From assembly GCF_016809835.1 (NCBI RefSeq), contig NZ_JAFBIL020000004.1, forward strand, positions 186,001 through 250,000: a DNA stretch of 64,000 bases. The letters are read 5' to 3'. Shown piece by piece: positions 46,304-54,734 of the stretch. The notes beneath the pieces were generated by a model. It ran no database searches. It was not told where the DNA came from and saw only the letters and a list, made by a program, of their open reading frames with translations. Source of the DNA: Massilia soli. Lineage in GTDB: Bacteria > Pseudomonadota > Gammaproteobacteria > Burkholderiales > Burkholderiaceae_D. Position 1 is the first letter of the stretch, and every line of letters starts with the position of its first letter. A program made the position numbers and the translations under genes.

Positions 46304-46319
46304 GTATTGAGCCTAAAGC

Positions 46320-47408
46320 TTACTTCGCTCGACCCGCGCGAATCAAAATCTCCTGCATGCTCGCCTCGGACACCGACGACCACATGTTCTGGTCACGCTG
46401 GAAGCGCTTCCATGGCTCGTAGATCTTCTTGAACTTGGCGTTCTTGGCCGCTTCTTCGTTCATCACGATCTGCGCATTCTTGTAGCAGGCGTCCATGATG
46501 TCGCGCGAGAAGGTGCGCAGCTTGACGCCGTTCTTCAGCAGGCGCGCCAGCGCTGCCGGGTTCTTGGTGTCGTACTCGGCCTGCATGACCACGTGCGCCT
46601 CGTAGGTCGCCACTTCCAGCGCAGCCTGGTACTCCTTCGGCAGCTTTTCCCATTCCTTCACGCCGACATAGAACGAGAAGTTCGCGCCAGCTTCCCACCA
46701 GCCTGGTGCGTAGTAGAACGGCGCCACCTTGAAGAAGCCCAGCTTCTCATCGTCGTACGGGCCAACCCACTCGGCCGCGTCGATGGTGCCCTTTTCCAGC
46801 GCCGGGTAGATGTCGCCCCCGGCGAGCTGCTGCGGCACCACGCCCAGGCGGGTCAGCACCTGGCCGGCGAAGCCTGCCACGCGCATCTTCATGCCCTTGA
46901 GGTCGGCAACGGACTTGATCTCCTTGCGATACCAGCCGCCCATCTGGGTGCCGGAGTTACCACCCAGGAAGTTGACGATGCCGTAGCCGCGGAAGAATTC
47001 GCGCGTCAGTTCGCGGCCGCCACCCTGGTCGAACCAGGCGGTGTGCTGGCGCGAGGTCAGGCCGAACGGCACCGCGCAATCGAACGCGAAGGTGGCGTCC
47101 TTGCCGAAATAGTAGTACGACGCGCTGTGGCCCATCTCGACCGTGCCGGCCTGGACCGCGTCCATGACTTGCAGGCCAGGCACGATTTCGCCGGCGGCGA
47201 AGGTGCGGATGTTGAATTTGCCGCCGGTCAGCTGCGACACGCGCTTGGACAGCGTATCGGAGGCGGCGAAGATGGTGTCGAGGGACTTGGGAAAGCTGCT
47301 GGCGAGGCGCCAGTTAATGGTCGGCAAGGCTTGCGCGAGTGCCGGTGCTGCAACTGCGGCGGCCGAGGCGCCAACCGCAGCCTTCTTGATAAAGGAACGA
47401 CGTTCCAT
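46320..47408 (-). CDS. TRAP transporter periplasmic binding protein (TakP-like), copy 2
   Basis: Paralogue of the 42236-43324 gene with the same length, 362 residues, and largely the same sequence. The leader MERRSFIKKAAVGASAAAVA is twin-arginine-like; the mature part shows WRLASSFPKSLDTIFA, SGTQMGGWYRKEI and ALEKGTIDAAEWVGPYDDEK, and is the closer of the two to my memory of Rhodobacter TakP. The ATG at 47408 has CAGGAGA upstream; an open frame of 24 codons before it is not part of the gene. It has its own terminator and no membrane subunit beside it. Confidence 0.93.
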   Translation of the reverse strand: MERRSFIKKAAVGASAAAVAAPALAQALPTINWRLASSFPKSLDTIFAASDTLSKRVSQLTGGKFNIRTFAAGEIVPGLQVMDAVQAGTVEMGHSASYYYFGKDATFAFDCAVPFGLTSRQHTAWFDQGGGRELTREFFRGYGIVNFLGGNSGTQMGGWYRKEIKSVADLKGMKMRVAGFAGQVLTRLGVVPQQLAGGDIYPALEKGTIDAAEWVGPYDDEKLGFFKVAPFYYAPGWWEAGANFSFYVGVKEWEKLPKEYQAALEVATYEAHVVMQAEYDTKNPAALARLLKNGVKLRTFSRDIMDACYKNAQIVMNEEAAKNAKFKKIYEPWKRFQRDQNMWSSVSEASMQEILIRAGRAK

Positions 47409-47649
47409 ATTCTTGTCTCCTGAGTTTTCGTATAAGCGGTAACAGACCAGCTCAAACCTAGTGTATTGCCGCGCGAGCAAGTACGCAACGAAAACCTCAT
47501 AGATGCTTCGAGCAACATTTCTTTACTGTCGGAATTCTTTACATTAAGAAAGTTAGTTTTCATATTAGCATCTTTAAGTCCTTGATTTATATGGGGTGGC
47601 ACAGTTCTCGCTATACCTCTCTTACTACAAAAAAATTAGGGGTAATTTC

Positions 47650-48309
47650 ATGAAAAAGACTTTGTTGATTGCATCACTTCTGTTCGCCAGCCTGACCGCA
47701 CAGGCAGGCGTTGTCACCGTCGGCCAGAACAATACCGGTAACTGCTACCCGTTCAGCTGCTTCGCTTCCGATGGCGGCAGCCTGTACCAGCAGGTGTATG
47801 CAGCGTCGGCATTCTCGGGCGCGGGCATGATCAACAGCATCAGCTTCTACCGTTCGCAAGGCGGTGCGATGGACAATGCGACCTACACGCTGCGCCTGTC
47901 GACGACGGGTGGCGCGGTTGGCGCGCTTGATATGAATGCGGCCAACAACGTTGGCTCGGATGTGAGCGTGTTCGGCACCTTCAGCCTGGGCGGCGCGATG
48001 CCGGACGTGCTGACCTTTACCGGTTTGCCATTCCTTTACAACCCAGCTGCCGGCAACCTGCTGCTGGACGTATCGGTATCGTATTCGGGCGGGTATAACG
48101 GCTATCAGTCGTTCTTCCAGGCCGACAACGGCATTGGCGCCACCAGCCGCCTGTGGGTAGGCAACAGCGCTGGCCAAGGCGCCAACGCCTTGGTGACGTC
48201 GTTTGACATCAGCCCGAGCGCGGCAATCCCCGAGCCAGGCTCGATGCTGCTGGTCGGCCTGGGCCTGATCGGTCTGGCAGCCGCCGGACGCAAGCGCAAG
48301 GCAGCGTAA
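47650..48309 (+). CDS. PEP-CTERM sorting-domain exported protein
   Basis: A 219-residue secreted protein. The signal peptide MKKTLLIASLLFASLTAQA is followed by a Gly/Ser/Asn-rich beta domain with a Cys pair (NCYPFSC) and ends in a PEP-CTERM sorting signal: IPEPGS, a hydrophobic helix MLLVGLGLIGLAAAG and a basic RKRK tail. Exosortase (EpsH/XrtA type) would cleave and anchor or release it, often with exopolysaccharide; no exosortase is in the window. AGGGGT precedes the ATG. A strong terminator follows. Confidence 0.9.
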   Translation: MKKTLLIASLLFASLTAQAGVVTVGQNNTGNCYPFSCFASDGGSLYQQVYAASAFSGAGMINSISFYRSQGGAMDNATYTLRLSTTGGAVGALDMNAANNVGSDVSVFGTFSLGGAMPDVLTFTGLPFLYNPAAGNLLLDVSVSYSGGYNGYQSFFQADNGIGATSRLWVGNSAGQGANALVTSFDISPSAAIPEPGSMLLVGLGLIGLAAAGRKRKAA

Positions 48310-48337
48310 GCGCTCGCGGCCTGACATCCAGGCAAAG

Positions 48338-48365
48338 AAAAAGCCGACCCGAGGGTCGGCTTTTT
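48338..48365. terminator. bidirectional terminator between the PEP-CTERM gene and pmbA
   Basis: AAAAAGCCGACCC (48338-48350), loop GA, GGGTCGGC plus TTTTT (48353-48365): a perfect stem with A- and T-tracts, serving both convergent genes. Confidence 0.93.
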
Positions 48366-48380
48366 GCTGTGCGGCCGGAA

Positions 48381-49733
48381 TCAGCTGCCGGCGATGACCA
48401 TCTTTTCGATCAGGATCGATCCGGTCGACTTGTTGCCGCGCGTGAGCACGTCATTGCCGATCGCGACGATCGCCTGGAACATGTCTTTCATGTTGCCGGC
48501 GATGGTGATCTCCTCGACCGGATACTGGATCACGCCATTCTCGACCCAGTAGCCGGACGCACCGCGCGAATAATCGCCGGTGACGTAGTTGGTGCCCTGC
48601 CCCATCAGCTCGGTGACCAGCAGGCCGCGGTCCATCTTGCGCAGCATGCCGGCGAAGTCGTCGGCCTTCTTGGTATGCGACGAGGTCAGCGACAGGTTGT
48701 GCGAGCCGCCGGCGTTGCCGGTGGTCTTCATGCCGAGCTTGCGCGCCGAGTACGACGACAGGAAATAGCCTTGCAGCACGCCGTTTTCGACGACATTGCG
48801 GCGCACCGTGCGCACGCCTTCTTCATCGAACGGGGCCGAACCGACGCCGCCGATCACGTGCGGGTCTTCCAGCACCTGGATGTGCGACGGGAAGATCGAC
48901 TGTCCCAGCGAATCGAGCAGGAAGGTCGACTTGCGGTACAGCGCGCCGCCCGAGGTGGCCTGCACGAACGAGCCAAGCAGGCCGGCGGCCAGCGGCGCCT
49001 CGAACAGCACCGGGCAGGTGCGGGTATCGAGTTTGCGCGCATTCAGGCGCGCCAGGGCGCGCTCGGCGGCGTAGCGGCCCACGGCTTCCGGCTTGGCCAT
49101 GTTTTTCGGGTCGCGCACCGAGGTGTACCAGTCGTCGCGCTGCATCTTGGCGCCCTTGCCGGCGATCGGCGCCACCGACAGGGTGTGGCGCGAGAATGGG
49201 TAGCCGCCGGCGAAACCGCGCGAGTTGGCCGAAACGAAGTGCGACTGCTGCACGTAGACGCTGGCGCCTTCGCTGTTGGTCACGCGCGGATCGACCTCGA
49301 ACGCCGCGCTTTCCGCGCGCTGGGCGATGACGACCGCTTCTTCGGCCGAGATCTGCCACGGGTAGCACAAGCGCAGGTCGCGCGGGTTTTTCTCCAGCAT
49401 GTCTTCGTCGGCCAGGCCGGCGCAGTCGTCTTCGGCGGTAAAGCGGGCGATGTTGTAGGCCGCTTCGACCGTGGCGCGCAGCGCGGCAGGCGAAAAATCG
49501 GAGGTGCTGGCATTGCCGCGCTTCTGGCCGATATAGACGGTCACGCCCATGCCCTTGTCTTTATTCTGTTCGATCGTCTCGATCTTGCCTCGGCGCACTG
49601 AAACCGACAGGCCGCTGCCTTCGCTGATCTCGACCGCTGCATCGGTGCCGCCCTGCTCCTTGGCAAAGCCAAGCACGTCGCGTGCAAGCTGCTGGAGCTG
49701 GTCCTGGGTATGGATAAAGACGGAGTCGTTCAT
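48381..49733 (-). CDS. pmbA: metalloprotease PmbA (TldE)
   Basis: A 450-residue TldE/PmbA protein, partner of TldD in a peptidase complex known for maturation of microcin B17 and breakdown of CcdA. Family segments include VSVRRGKIETIEQNKDKGMG, GASVYVQQSHFVSANSRGF and the C-terminal MGQGTNYVTGDYSRGASGYWVENG. PmbA itself lacks the zinc HExxH motif of TldD, as seen here. The usual divergent arrangement with the DarP gene is kept. Confidence 0.95.
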   Translation of the reverse strand: MNDSVFIHTQDQLQQLARDVLGFAKEQGGTDAAVEISEGSGLSVSVRRGKIETIEQNKDKGMGVTVYIGQKRGNASTSDFSPAALRATVEAAYNIARFTAEDDCAGLADEDMLEKNPRDLRLCYPWQISAEEAVVIAQRAESAAFEVDPRVTNSEGASVYVQQSHFVSANSRGFAGGYPFSRHTLSVAPIAGKGAKMQRDDWYTSVRDPKNMAKPEAVGRYAAERALARLNARKLDTRTCPVLFEAPLAAGLLGSFVQATSGGALYRKSTFLLDSLGQSIFPSHIQVLEDPHVIGGVGSAPFDEEGVRTVRRNVVENGVLQGYFLSSYSARKLGMKTTGNAGGSHNLSLTSSHTKKADDFAGMLRKMDRGLLVTELMGQGTNYVTGDYSRGASGYWVENGVIQYPVEEITIAGNMKDMFQAIVAIGNDVLTRGNKSTGSILIEKMVIAGS

Positions 49734-49827
49734 GTCGTGTTTTTCTCGGCTATCCGGTTAAACGGGTATGATAGCAGTCGTTTACTGTTTTTACCGGGAG
49801 GCCGTGCGCCTGTCGGAATTCCCTATC

Positions 49828-50436
49828 ATGCCAAATCCAAACCGCGGTGCCTGCGGGTTCCAGTCCAACGAGTTCGAACAAGAGTACGAACGCCCATCGA
49901 AGTCCGAGCTGAAGCGCCAGATGAGCGAGCTGCAAAAGCTCGGCGAAGAACTGGTTGCCGAGCCTCGCGACCGCGTCAAGCGCGTACCGATGCCGGACGA
50001 CGTCAAGGACGCGATCCTGATGTGCCAGACCATCACCAACCACGAAGGGCGGCGCCGCCAGATGCAGTTCGTCGGCAAAAAAATGCGCACCCTCGACGAG
50101 GAAGAACTGGCCGTCATCCGCCGCACCATCGACAGCTGGAAAGGCATGTCGAAGGCCGACACCGCGTTCCTGCATGCGATGGAACGCCGCCGCGACAAGC
50201 TGCTGGCCGACGATGGCGCGCTGACCGTGCTGATGGCCGAGCATCCCGAACTCGATGTGCAGCAGCTGCGCACCCTGATCCGCAATGCGCGCAAGGAGCA
50301 GGCCGAGAACAAGCCGCCAAAGGCCTACCGCGAGATCTTCCAGATCCTGAAGGACTTGTCCAAGAAGGGCGCGGCCGCCGCGCCGGACGACGACATCGAC
50401 GGCGAGACCACCGACGAAGACCAGAAAGACGACTGA
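49828..50436 (+). CDS. darP: ribosome biogenesis factor YjgA/DarP (DUF615)
   Basis: A 202-residue, highly charged helical protein of the DUF615 family, associated with late 50S ribosomal subunit assembly. RPSKSELKRQMSELQKLGEEL and GRRRQMQFVGKKMR are family signatures. ATG 49828 (MPNPNRG) matches the usual short acidic N-terminus; an upstream in-frame opening of 20 codons is unlikely. Divergent from pmbA, and mogA begins 1 nt after its stop. Confidence 0.95.
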   Translation: MPNPNRGACGFQSNEFEQEYERPSKSELKRQMSELQKLGEELVAEPRDRVKRVPMPDDVKDAILMCQTITNHEGRRRQMQFVGKKMRTLDEEELAVIRRTIDSWKGMSKADTAFLHAMERRRDKLLADDGALTVLMAEHPELDVQQLRTLIRNARKEQAENKPPKAYREIFQILKDLSKKGAAAAPDDDIDGETTDEDQKDD

Positions 50437-50437
50437 C

Positions 50438-51055
50438 ATGGATATGCTGGTCATCGGCCTGGTGTCGGTATCCGACCGCGCCAGCGGCGGCATCTACGAA
50501 GACAAGGGCATCCCGGCGCTCACCGACTGGCTGGCGCATGCCCTCACCACGCCTTACCGAATCGAGCCGCGGCTGATCCCCGACGAACGCCACCAGATCG
50601 AAAAGACGCTGGTGGAGCTGGTCGATGACGCACGCTGTCACATGGTGCTCACCACCGGCGGCACCGGCCCTGCGCGCCGCGACGTGACGCCGGAAGCCAC
50701 GCTGGCCGTCGGCACCAAGGAGATGCCGGGCTTCGGCGAGCAGATGCGCCAGGTCAGCCTGCAGTTCGTGCCGACGGCGATCTTGTCGCGCCAGGTGGCC
50801 GTTATCCGCGAAACGCACGACCACGCCGCCCTGATCATGAACCTGCCGGGCCAGCCGAAGGCCATCAAGGAAACGCTGGAAGGCCTGAAAGACGCCGACG
50901 GCAAGCAGCTGGTGGCAGGCGTGTTTGCCGCCGTGCCCTACTGCCTCGACCTGATCGGCGGCCCGTACATCGACACCGACCCTGCGGTATGCAAGGCCTG
51001 GCGCCCGAAGACGGCGCAGCGCCCGCCCGCGGATGCGAAAGAGAACCCGCAATGA
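50438..51055 (+). CDS. mogA: molybdopterin adenylyltransferase
   Basis: Adenylates molybdopterin before molybdenum insertion. The 205-residue protein has VLTTGGTGPARRDVTPEAT, the molybdopterin-binding signature, near residue 70, and PGFGEQMRQ and LPGQPKAIKETL blocks. It starts 1 nt after darP and its stop overlaps the esterase ATG (ATGA). No other molybdopterin gene is in the window. Confidence 0.94.
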   Translation: MDMLVIGLVSVSDRASGGIYEDKGIPALTDWLAHALTTPYRIEPRLIPDERHQIEKTLVELVDDARCHMVLTTGGTGPARRDVTPEATLAVGTKEMPGFGEQMRQVSLQFVPTAILSRQVAVIRETHDHAALIMNLPGQPKAIKETLEGLKDADGKQLVAGVFAAVPYCLDLIGGPYIDTDPAVCKAWRPKTAQRPPADAKENPQ

Positions 51056-51720
51056 CCCAACTGCTCGACAATATCGAAATCGAAACCGCGCCGAATCCAA
51101 CGGTCGCGGTGATCTGGATGCACGGCCTCGGCGCCGACGGCAATGACTTCGTCCCGCTGGTCAAGGAACTCGACCTGAACGGCCTGCCGGGCATCCGCTT
51201 CATTTTCCCGCACGCGAAGGCGATGCCGGTGACGATCAATAACGGCTACGTGATGCGCGCCTGGTACGACATCGTCGGCACCGACATCGCACGGCGCGAA
51301 GATGAACCCGGCCTGCGCGCCTCGCAGGCCGACGTCGAAGCACTGATCGCGCGCGAAAAGTCGCGCGGCATTCCGGCCGAGCGCATCATCCTGGCAGGCT
51401 TCTCGCAAGGCTGCGCAATGACCTTGCAAACCGGCCTGCGCCACGATGAAAAGCTGGCGGGCCTGCTGTGCCTGTCGGGTTATGTCCCGCTGGCCGACAA
51501 GATCTCGAACGAACGCAGCGACGCCAGCCTGAAGACGCCGATCTTCCTGGTCCATGGCACGCATGACGGCGTGATTCCCGTCGCCCGGGCCCACCAGTCG
51601 CGCGACCTGCTGAAGGCCCTGGGCTATCAGGTCGAGTGGCACGAGTACATGATGCAGCACTCGCTGTGTCTTGAAGAAATCAACGATATCGGCGCCTGGC
51701 TAAAAAAAGTCCTGGCCTGA
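51052..51720 (+). CDS. carboxylesterase / acyl-protein-thioesterase-family hydrolase
   Basis: A 222-residue alpha/beta hydrolase of the EstB/LysophospholipaseI family. WMHGLGADGNDF is the oxyanion region, AGFSQGCAM the nucleophile elbow (Ser of GFSQG), HGTHDGVIP carries the Asp, and MQHSLCLEE the His. No signal peptide. It overlaps mogA by 4 nt and is followed 16 nt later by a small gene, so all may be one operon from darP onward. The physiological substrate is unknown. Confidence 0.92.
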   Translation: MTQLLDNIEIETAPNPTVAVIWMHGLGADGNDFVPLVKELDLNGLPGIRFIFPHAKAMPVTINNGYVMRAWYDIVGTDIARREDEPGLRASQADVEALIAREKSRGIPAERIILAGFSQGCAMTLQTGLRHDEKLAGLLCLSGYVPLADKISNERSDASLKTPIFLVHGTHDGVIPVARAHQSRDLLKALGYQVEWHEYMMQHSLCLEEINDIGAWLKKVLA

Positions 51721-51736
51721 GCATAGAAAGCAGCAA

Positions 51737-52003
51737 ATGAAAAAAACCGGAATGGCAAAGAGCGACGCCAAAAAATTGATGGGCAAGATGACCGCTCCCG
51801 GAGCCGCCGGATTTGGCAATGCCGATACCGTGGTGGTGGACAAGCGCGAGCAACGCAAGCGCGACCAGGCTGCCGGCCTGGTACCGTTCGCGGTCAAGTT
51901 GAATGGCGACCTGGTGCAGCAGATCCAGGCGCTGGCGAAAGAGCGCGGGACCGACCTCAATGAGACGGTCGCCGAGATCCTCGCCAAGGGCCTTGCGGCC
52001 TGA
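51737..52003 (+). CDS. small basic hypothetical protein
   Basis: An 88-residue protein with a Lys-rich N-terminus (KKTGMAKSDAKKLMGKM) and a C-terminal part (VPFAVKLNGDLVQQIQALAK, then ERGTDLNETVAEILAKGL) that reads like a ribbon-helix-helix fold: strand, helix, turn, helix. It may bind DNA, but no family is recognised. It sits between the esterase gene and another small gene, 16 nt on each side. Confidence 0.7.
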   Translation: MKKTGMAKSDAKKLMGKMTAPGAAGFGNADTVVVDKREQRKRDQAAGLVPFAVKLNGDLVQQIQALAKERGTDLNETVAEILAKGLAA

Positions 52004-52019
52004 CCTGCAGGAGAACAGC

Positions 52020-52220
52020 ATGGCGAAGAAAAACGAAGAGCTCGACGAAGAAACGATGGCCTTGATTAACTGGTGCATCGAGGTCGAAGGCTTCCTGGTG
52101 GCCGGCGGCGCGACCGTCGACCAGGCGCAGGAGCACATCGAAGAACAGATCGAGTGGTTCACCGACCAGTTCTACGACGGCCTGACGCCGGAAGAAGCGG
52201 CCAAAGAAGCGCTGGCTTAA
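52020..52220 (+). CDS. small acidic hypothetical protein
   Basis: A 66-residue acidic protein with two predicted helices ([20 protein letters not shown], then [20 protein letters not shown]). The start at 52020 is fixed by GGAG six bases upstream. Its stop codon overlaps the convergent chemotaxis gene by 4 nt. No family is recognised; the charge is opposite to that of its small upstream neighbour, so a complex between the two is conceivable but unsupported. Confidence 0.72.
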   Translation: MAKKNEELDEETMALINWCIEVEGFLVAGGATVDQAQEHIEEQIEWFTDQFYDGLTPEEAAKEALA

Positions 52221-53896
52221 ACGCTTTCCCACTCGTCCCGCGCAGCCTCTGCTGCCGCGAGGCGCACCGGCGCGGCCTTTTTTGCAGGGCTGCGCGCAGG
52301 TGACGGTACTGCCGCCGGCGCCGCGACGCGCGCCGGCTCCCTCACCGACTGAAGATCGAGCCTGAACACGCTGACCGCGTGCGACAGGCTGCCCGCCTGC
52401 TCGCGCAGCGACTGGGCCGCCGCCGCGGCTTCTTCGACCAGCGCTGCATTTTGCTGCGTCACCGAATCCATGTCGCCGATGGCCTGGTTGATCTGCTCGA
52501 TGCCGGCTTCCTGCTCGCGGCTGGCCGCCGTGATTTCGCTCATGATGTCGGTCACGCGTTCGACGCTGGCGACGATTTTACCCATCGTGCTGCCGGCCTG
52601 GTCGACCAGGCGCGACCCCGTTTCCACCGCAGTGACCGAGTCGCCGATCAGCACCTTGATCTCTTTTGCCGCCGCCGCCGAGCGCTGGGCCAGGTTGCGC
52701 ACTTCGGAGGCGACCACCGCAAAGCCGCGGCCCTGTTCACCGGCGCGCGCCGCTTCAACCGCCGCGTTCAAGGCGAGGATGTTGGTCTGGAAGGCGATGC
52801 CGTCGATGACGCCGATGATGTCGACGATCTTGCGCGCCGATTCGTTGATCGCGCCCATCGTGTCGACGACCTGCGATACCACCGCGCCGCCTTCGACCGC
52901 CACCGCCTGGGCCGATGCCGCCAGCTGGTTGGCCTGGCGCGCATTGTCGGCGTTCTGCTTGACCGTCGAGGTCAGCTCTTCCATCGACGATGCCGTCTCC
53001 TCCAGCGCGCCGGCCTGCTGTTCGGTGCGGGCCGACAGGTCGAGGTTGCCGCGCGCGATTTCGTCGGAACCCAGCGCGATCGCGTCGGTACCGCCACGCA
53101 CATCGCCGACGATGCGGTTAAGGCTGTCGTTCATGTCCTTCAGCGCCTGCATCAGCTGGCCCGTTTCGTCGCGTCCCGATACGTCGATGGTGCTGCTCAA
53201 ATCGCCCGCGGCGACCGTTTCGGCGACCTTGACCGCGGCGCGGATCGGGCCGGTGATCGAACGGGTGATGAACCAGGCGACCAGCACGCCGGCGAGCATG
53301 GCGAGCGCGGAGATCAAGAGCACCTGGTTGCGCGCGTTCTTGTAGGCGATCTTGGCATCCGCGGCGGCAGTGCGGGCCTGCTCTTTTTCAAACTCGACGA
53401 TTTCGTCGATGATCGCGATTGCCGCCGTGGTACCAGGGGCCGACTGCCTGGTCATGTTCTCGGCCGCTTCGGCGCGCGAACCCGCCATGCGCAGTTCGAC
53501 GGTCTTGTCGACCTTCGGCTTGGCCGACGCGATCGACGCATCGAGCTTCGCCAGCAGGGCTTTTTCCTGGTCGTTGAGGTTGGTTGCCAGGAAAACCTTT
53601 TTAGCCGCGCCGTAACGCGAACGCGCGTTGGCCAGCACATCGACCTGCTTTTTCAGTTCGGCCGGATCATCCTGCACCACCATGTTCGAGACCGCCAGCG
53701 AGATGTCGCGGAAATTATCGGCCACCGCGCTGATCGAGAAAATCTTGACATTGTTGTCGTCGACGATTTGCGTCAGGCGCGCTTCGATGCGCGACATCGA
53801 CGCCAGGCCGACGCCTGCGATCGCGGCCAGCATGGCCAGGACAAGTGCGAAACCGAGGCCCAGGCGGGCACCGATCTTAAGATTGGAGAACGACAT
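52217..53896 (-). CDS. methyl-accepting chemotaxis protein
   Basis: A 559-residue receptor of the Tar-like type: helix 1 ([21 protein letters not shown]), a periplasmic four-helix-bundle domain of about 160 residues, helix 2 ([20 protein letters not shown]), a HAMP domain ([21 protein letters not shown]), and a long signalling domain with the hairpin tip [20 protein letters not shown], which contacts CheA and CheW. It ends in an Ala/Pro-rich linker and EWESV, which lacks the aromatic last residue of the usual CheR-docking pentapeptide (xWxxF). No che genes are adjacent. Confidence 0.95.
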   Translation of the reverse strand: MSFSNLKIGARLGLGFALVLAMLAAIAGVGLASMSRIEARLTQIVDDNNVKIFSISAVADNFRDISLAVSNMVVQDDPAELKKQVDVLANARSRYGAAKKVFLATNLNDQEKALLAKLDASIASAKPKVDKTVELRMAGSRAEAAENMTRQSAPGTTAAIAIIDEIVEFEKEQARTAAADAKIAYKNARNQVLLISALAMLAGVLVAWFITRSITGPIRAAVKVAETVAAGDLSSTIDVSGRDETGQLMQALKDMNDSLNRIVGDVRGGTDAIALGSDEIARGNLDLSARTEQQAGALEETASSMEELTSTVKQNADNARQANQLAASAQAVAVEGGAVVSQVVDTMGAINESARKIVDIIGVIDGIAFQTNILALNAAVEAARAGEQGRGFAVVASEVRNLAQRSAAAAKEIKVLIGDSVTAVETGSRLVDQAGSTMGKIVASVERVTDIMSEITAASREQEAGIEQINQAIGDMDSVTQQNAALVEEAAAAAQSLREQAGSLSHAVSVFRLDLQSVREPARVAAPAAVPSPARSPAKKAAPVRLAAAEAARDEWESV

Positions 53897-54050
53897 GCTT
53901 ATTCCTTGAACTGAGGAGGGTCAGATGGCAAACGGGCGCCCACCTGGCGCCCGCCGCATCAAATACTAAGCGAATTTTATTGCGCTGCGGCAAACCTGCT
54001 GCTGATTTTTTCGGCAGCGTTGCGGCTTAGCCTCGACAAAGAACTAATAC

Positions 54051-54614
54051 TTATGGTCGTTCCGGCAGCGTTGCATCGACAGCCAGCGGGACGCTCGTCT
54101 GCGCCGCGTTCATCACCATCGCCAGGAAAGTGTAGTAGCCGTTGATCGCCATCAGATCGACCACGCCGCGCTCGCCGAACCGCGTCAGCGCGCGCGCATA
54201 GGTCGGGTCGGTTACCCGCTTGTCGCGGTTGAGCTCCAGCGAGAAATCGTGGACCACCGCTTCCTCATCGGTCATGCCGCCAGGCCTGCGGCCGTGGGCC
54301 AGGTCATCGATCACCTGCTGGCTGATGCCAGCGCGGGCAGCGATCGGCGCATGGATCGCCCACTCCACCTGCTGGTCCCACTGGCGCGCGGTAACCAGGA
54401 TGGCAAGTTCCGACAGCCTGGTGCCGATCGCGCTGCGGTAACGCAGGTACTCGCCGAGACGCTGCGCGTGGCCCATCAATTCGGGACTGCGCAGCAGCGG
54501 CACGAACGGCCCGTACAAGGCGCCGCGGGGTCCCTCGATGACGGCGCGCGCAGCATCCCGCTGTTCAGGCGTCATCTGTTCAAGCGATATCGGACCTAGC
54601 CGGTCTTGCGTCAT
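54051..54614 (-). CDS. carboxymuconolactone decarboxylase-family protein
   Basis: A 187-residue all-helical protein of the CMD/AhpD-like superfamily. FVPLLRSPELMGHAQRLGEYLRY and LSELAILVTARQWDQQVEWAIH match a group in which the AhpD CxxC pair is replaced (here no Cys), so peroxidase activity is unlikely. The ATG at 54614 with GAAGGC upstream is chosen. It is divergent from the aminotransferase gene; a shared catabolic role is possible but not shown. Confidence 0.88.
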   Translation of the reverse strand: MTQDRLGPISLEQMTPEQRDAARAVIEGPRGALYGPFVPLLRSPELMGHAQRLGEYLRYRSAIGTRLSELAILVTARQWDQQVEWAIHAPIAARAGISQQVIDDLAHGRRPGGMTDEEAVVHDFSLELNRDKRVTDPTYARALTRFGERGVVDLMAINGYYTFLAMVMNAAQTSVPLAVDATLPERP

Positions 54615-54734
54615 CGGAAGCCTTCGCTGTTGTAGCGAAAAAATATTCGCATAGCTTGCGGGAAAAATCAAAAGAATCGCCACGGAACGAGATTATTGTC
54701 ATTCATCAACGATATTCTTTCCCTGAGGATTCAG

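Larger units (their letters stand above)
45597..46319. other. 723-nt region without an intact gene
   Basis: This stretch is less GC-rich than its neighbours and has no open frame with a convincing protein. It contains, in order, a hairpin without T-run just after the STY0301 stop codon (CCGCCG/CGGCGG at about 45602-45622), a GGDEF relic on the minus strand (45656-45775), and then about 490 nt in which I see nothing recognisable until the terminator at 46270-46303. Confidence 0.7.

Noticed and set aside
46087-46383. Possible small gene on the minus strand between the GGDEF relic and the second TakP-like gene
   Set aside because: It overlaps the end of the TakP-like gene and its terminator, and its product has no recognisable feature.
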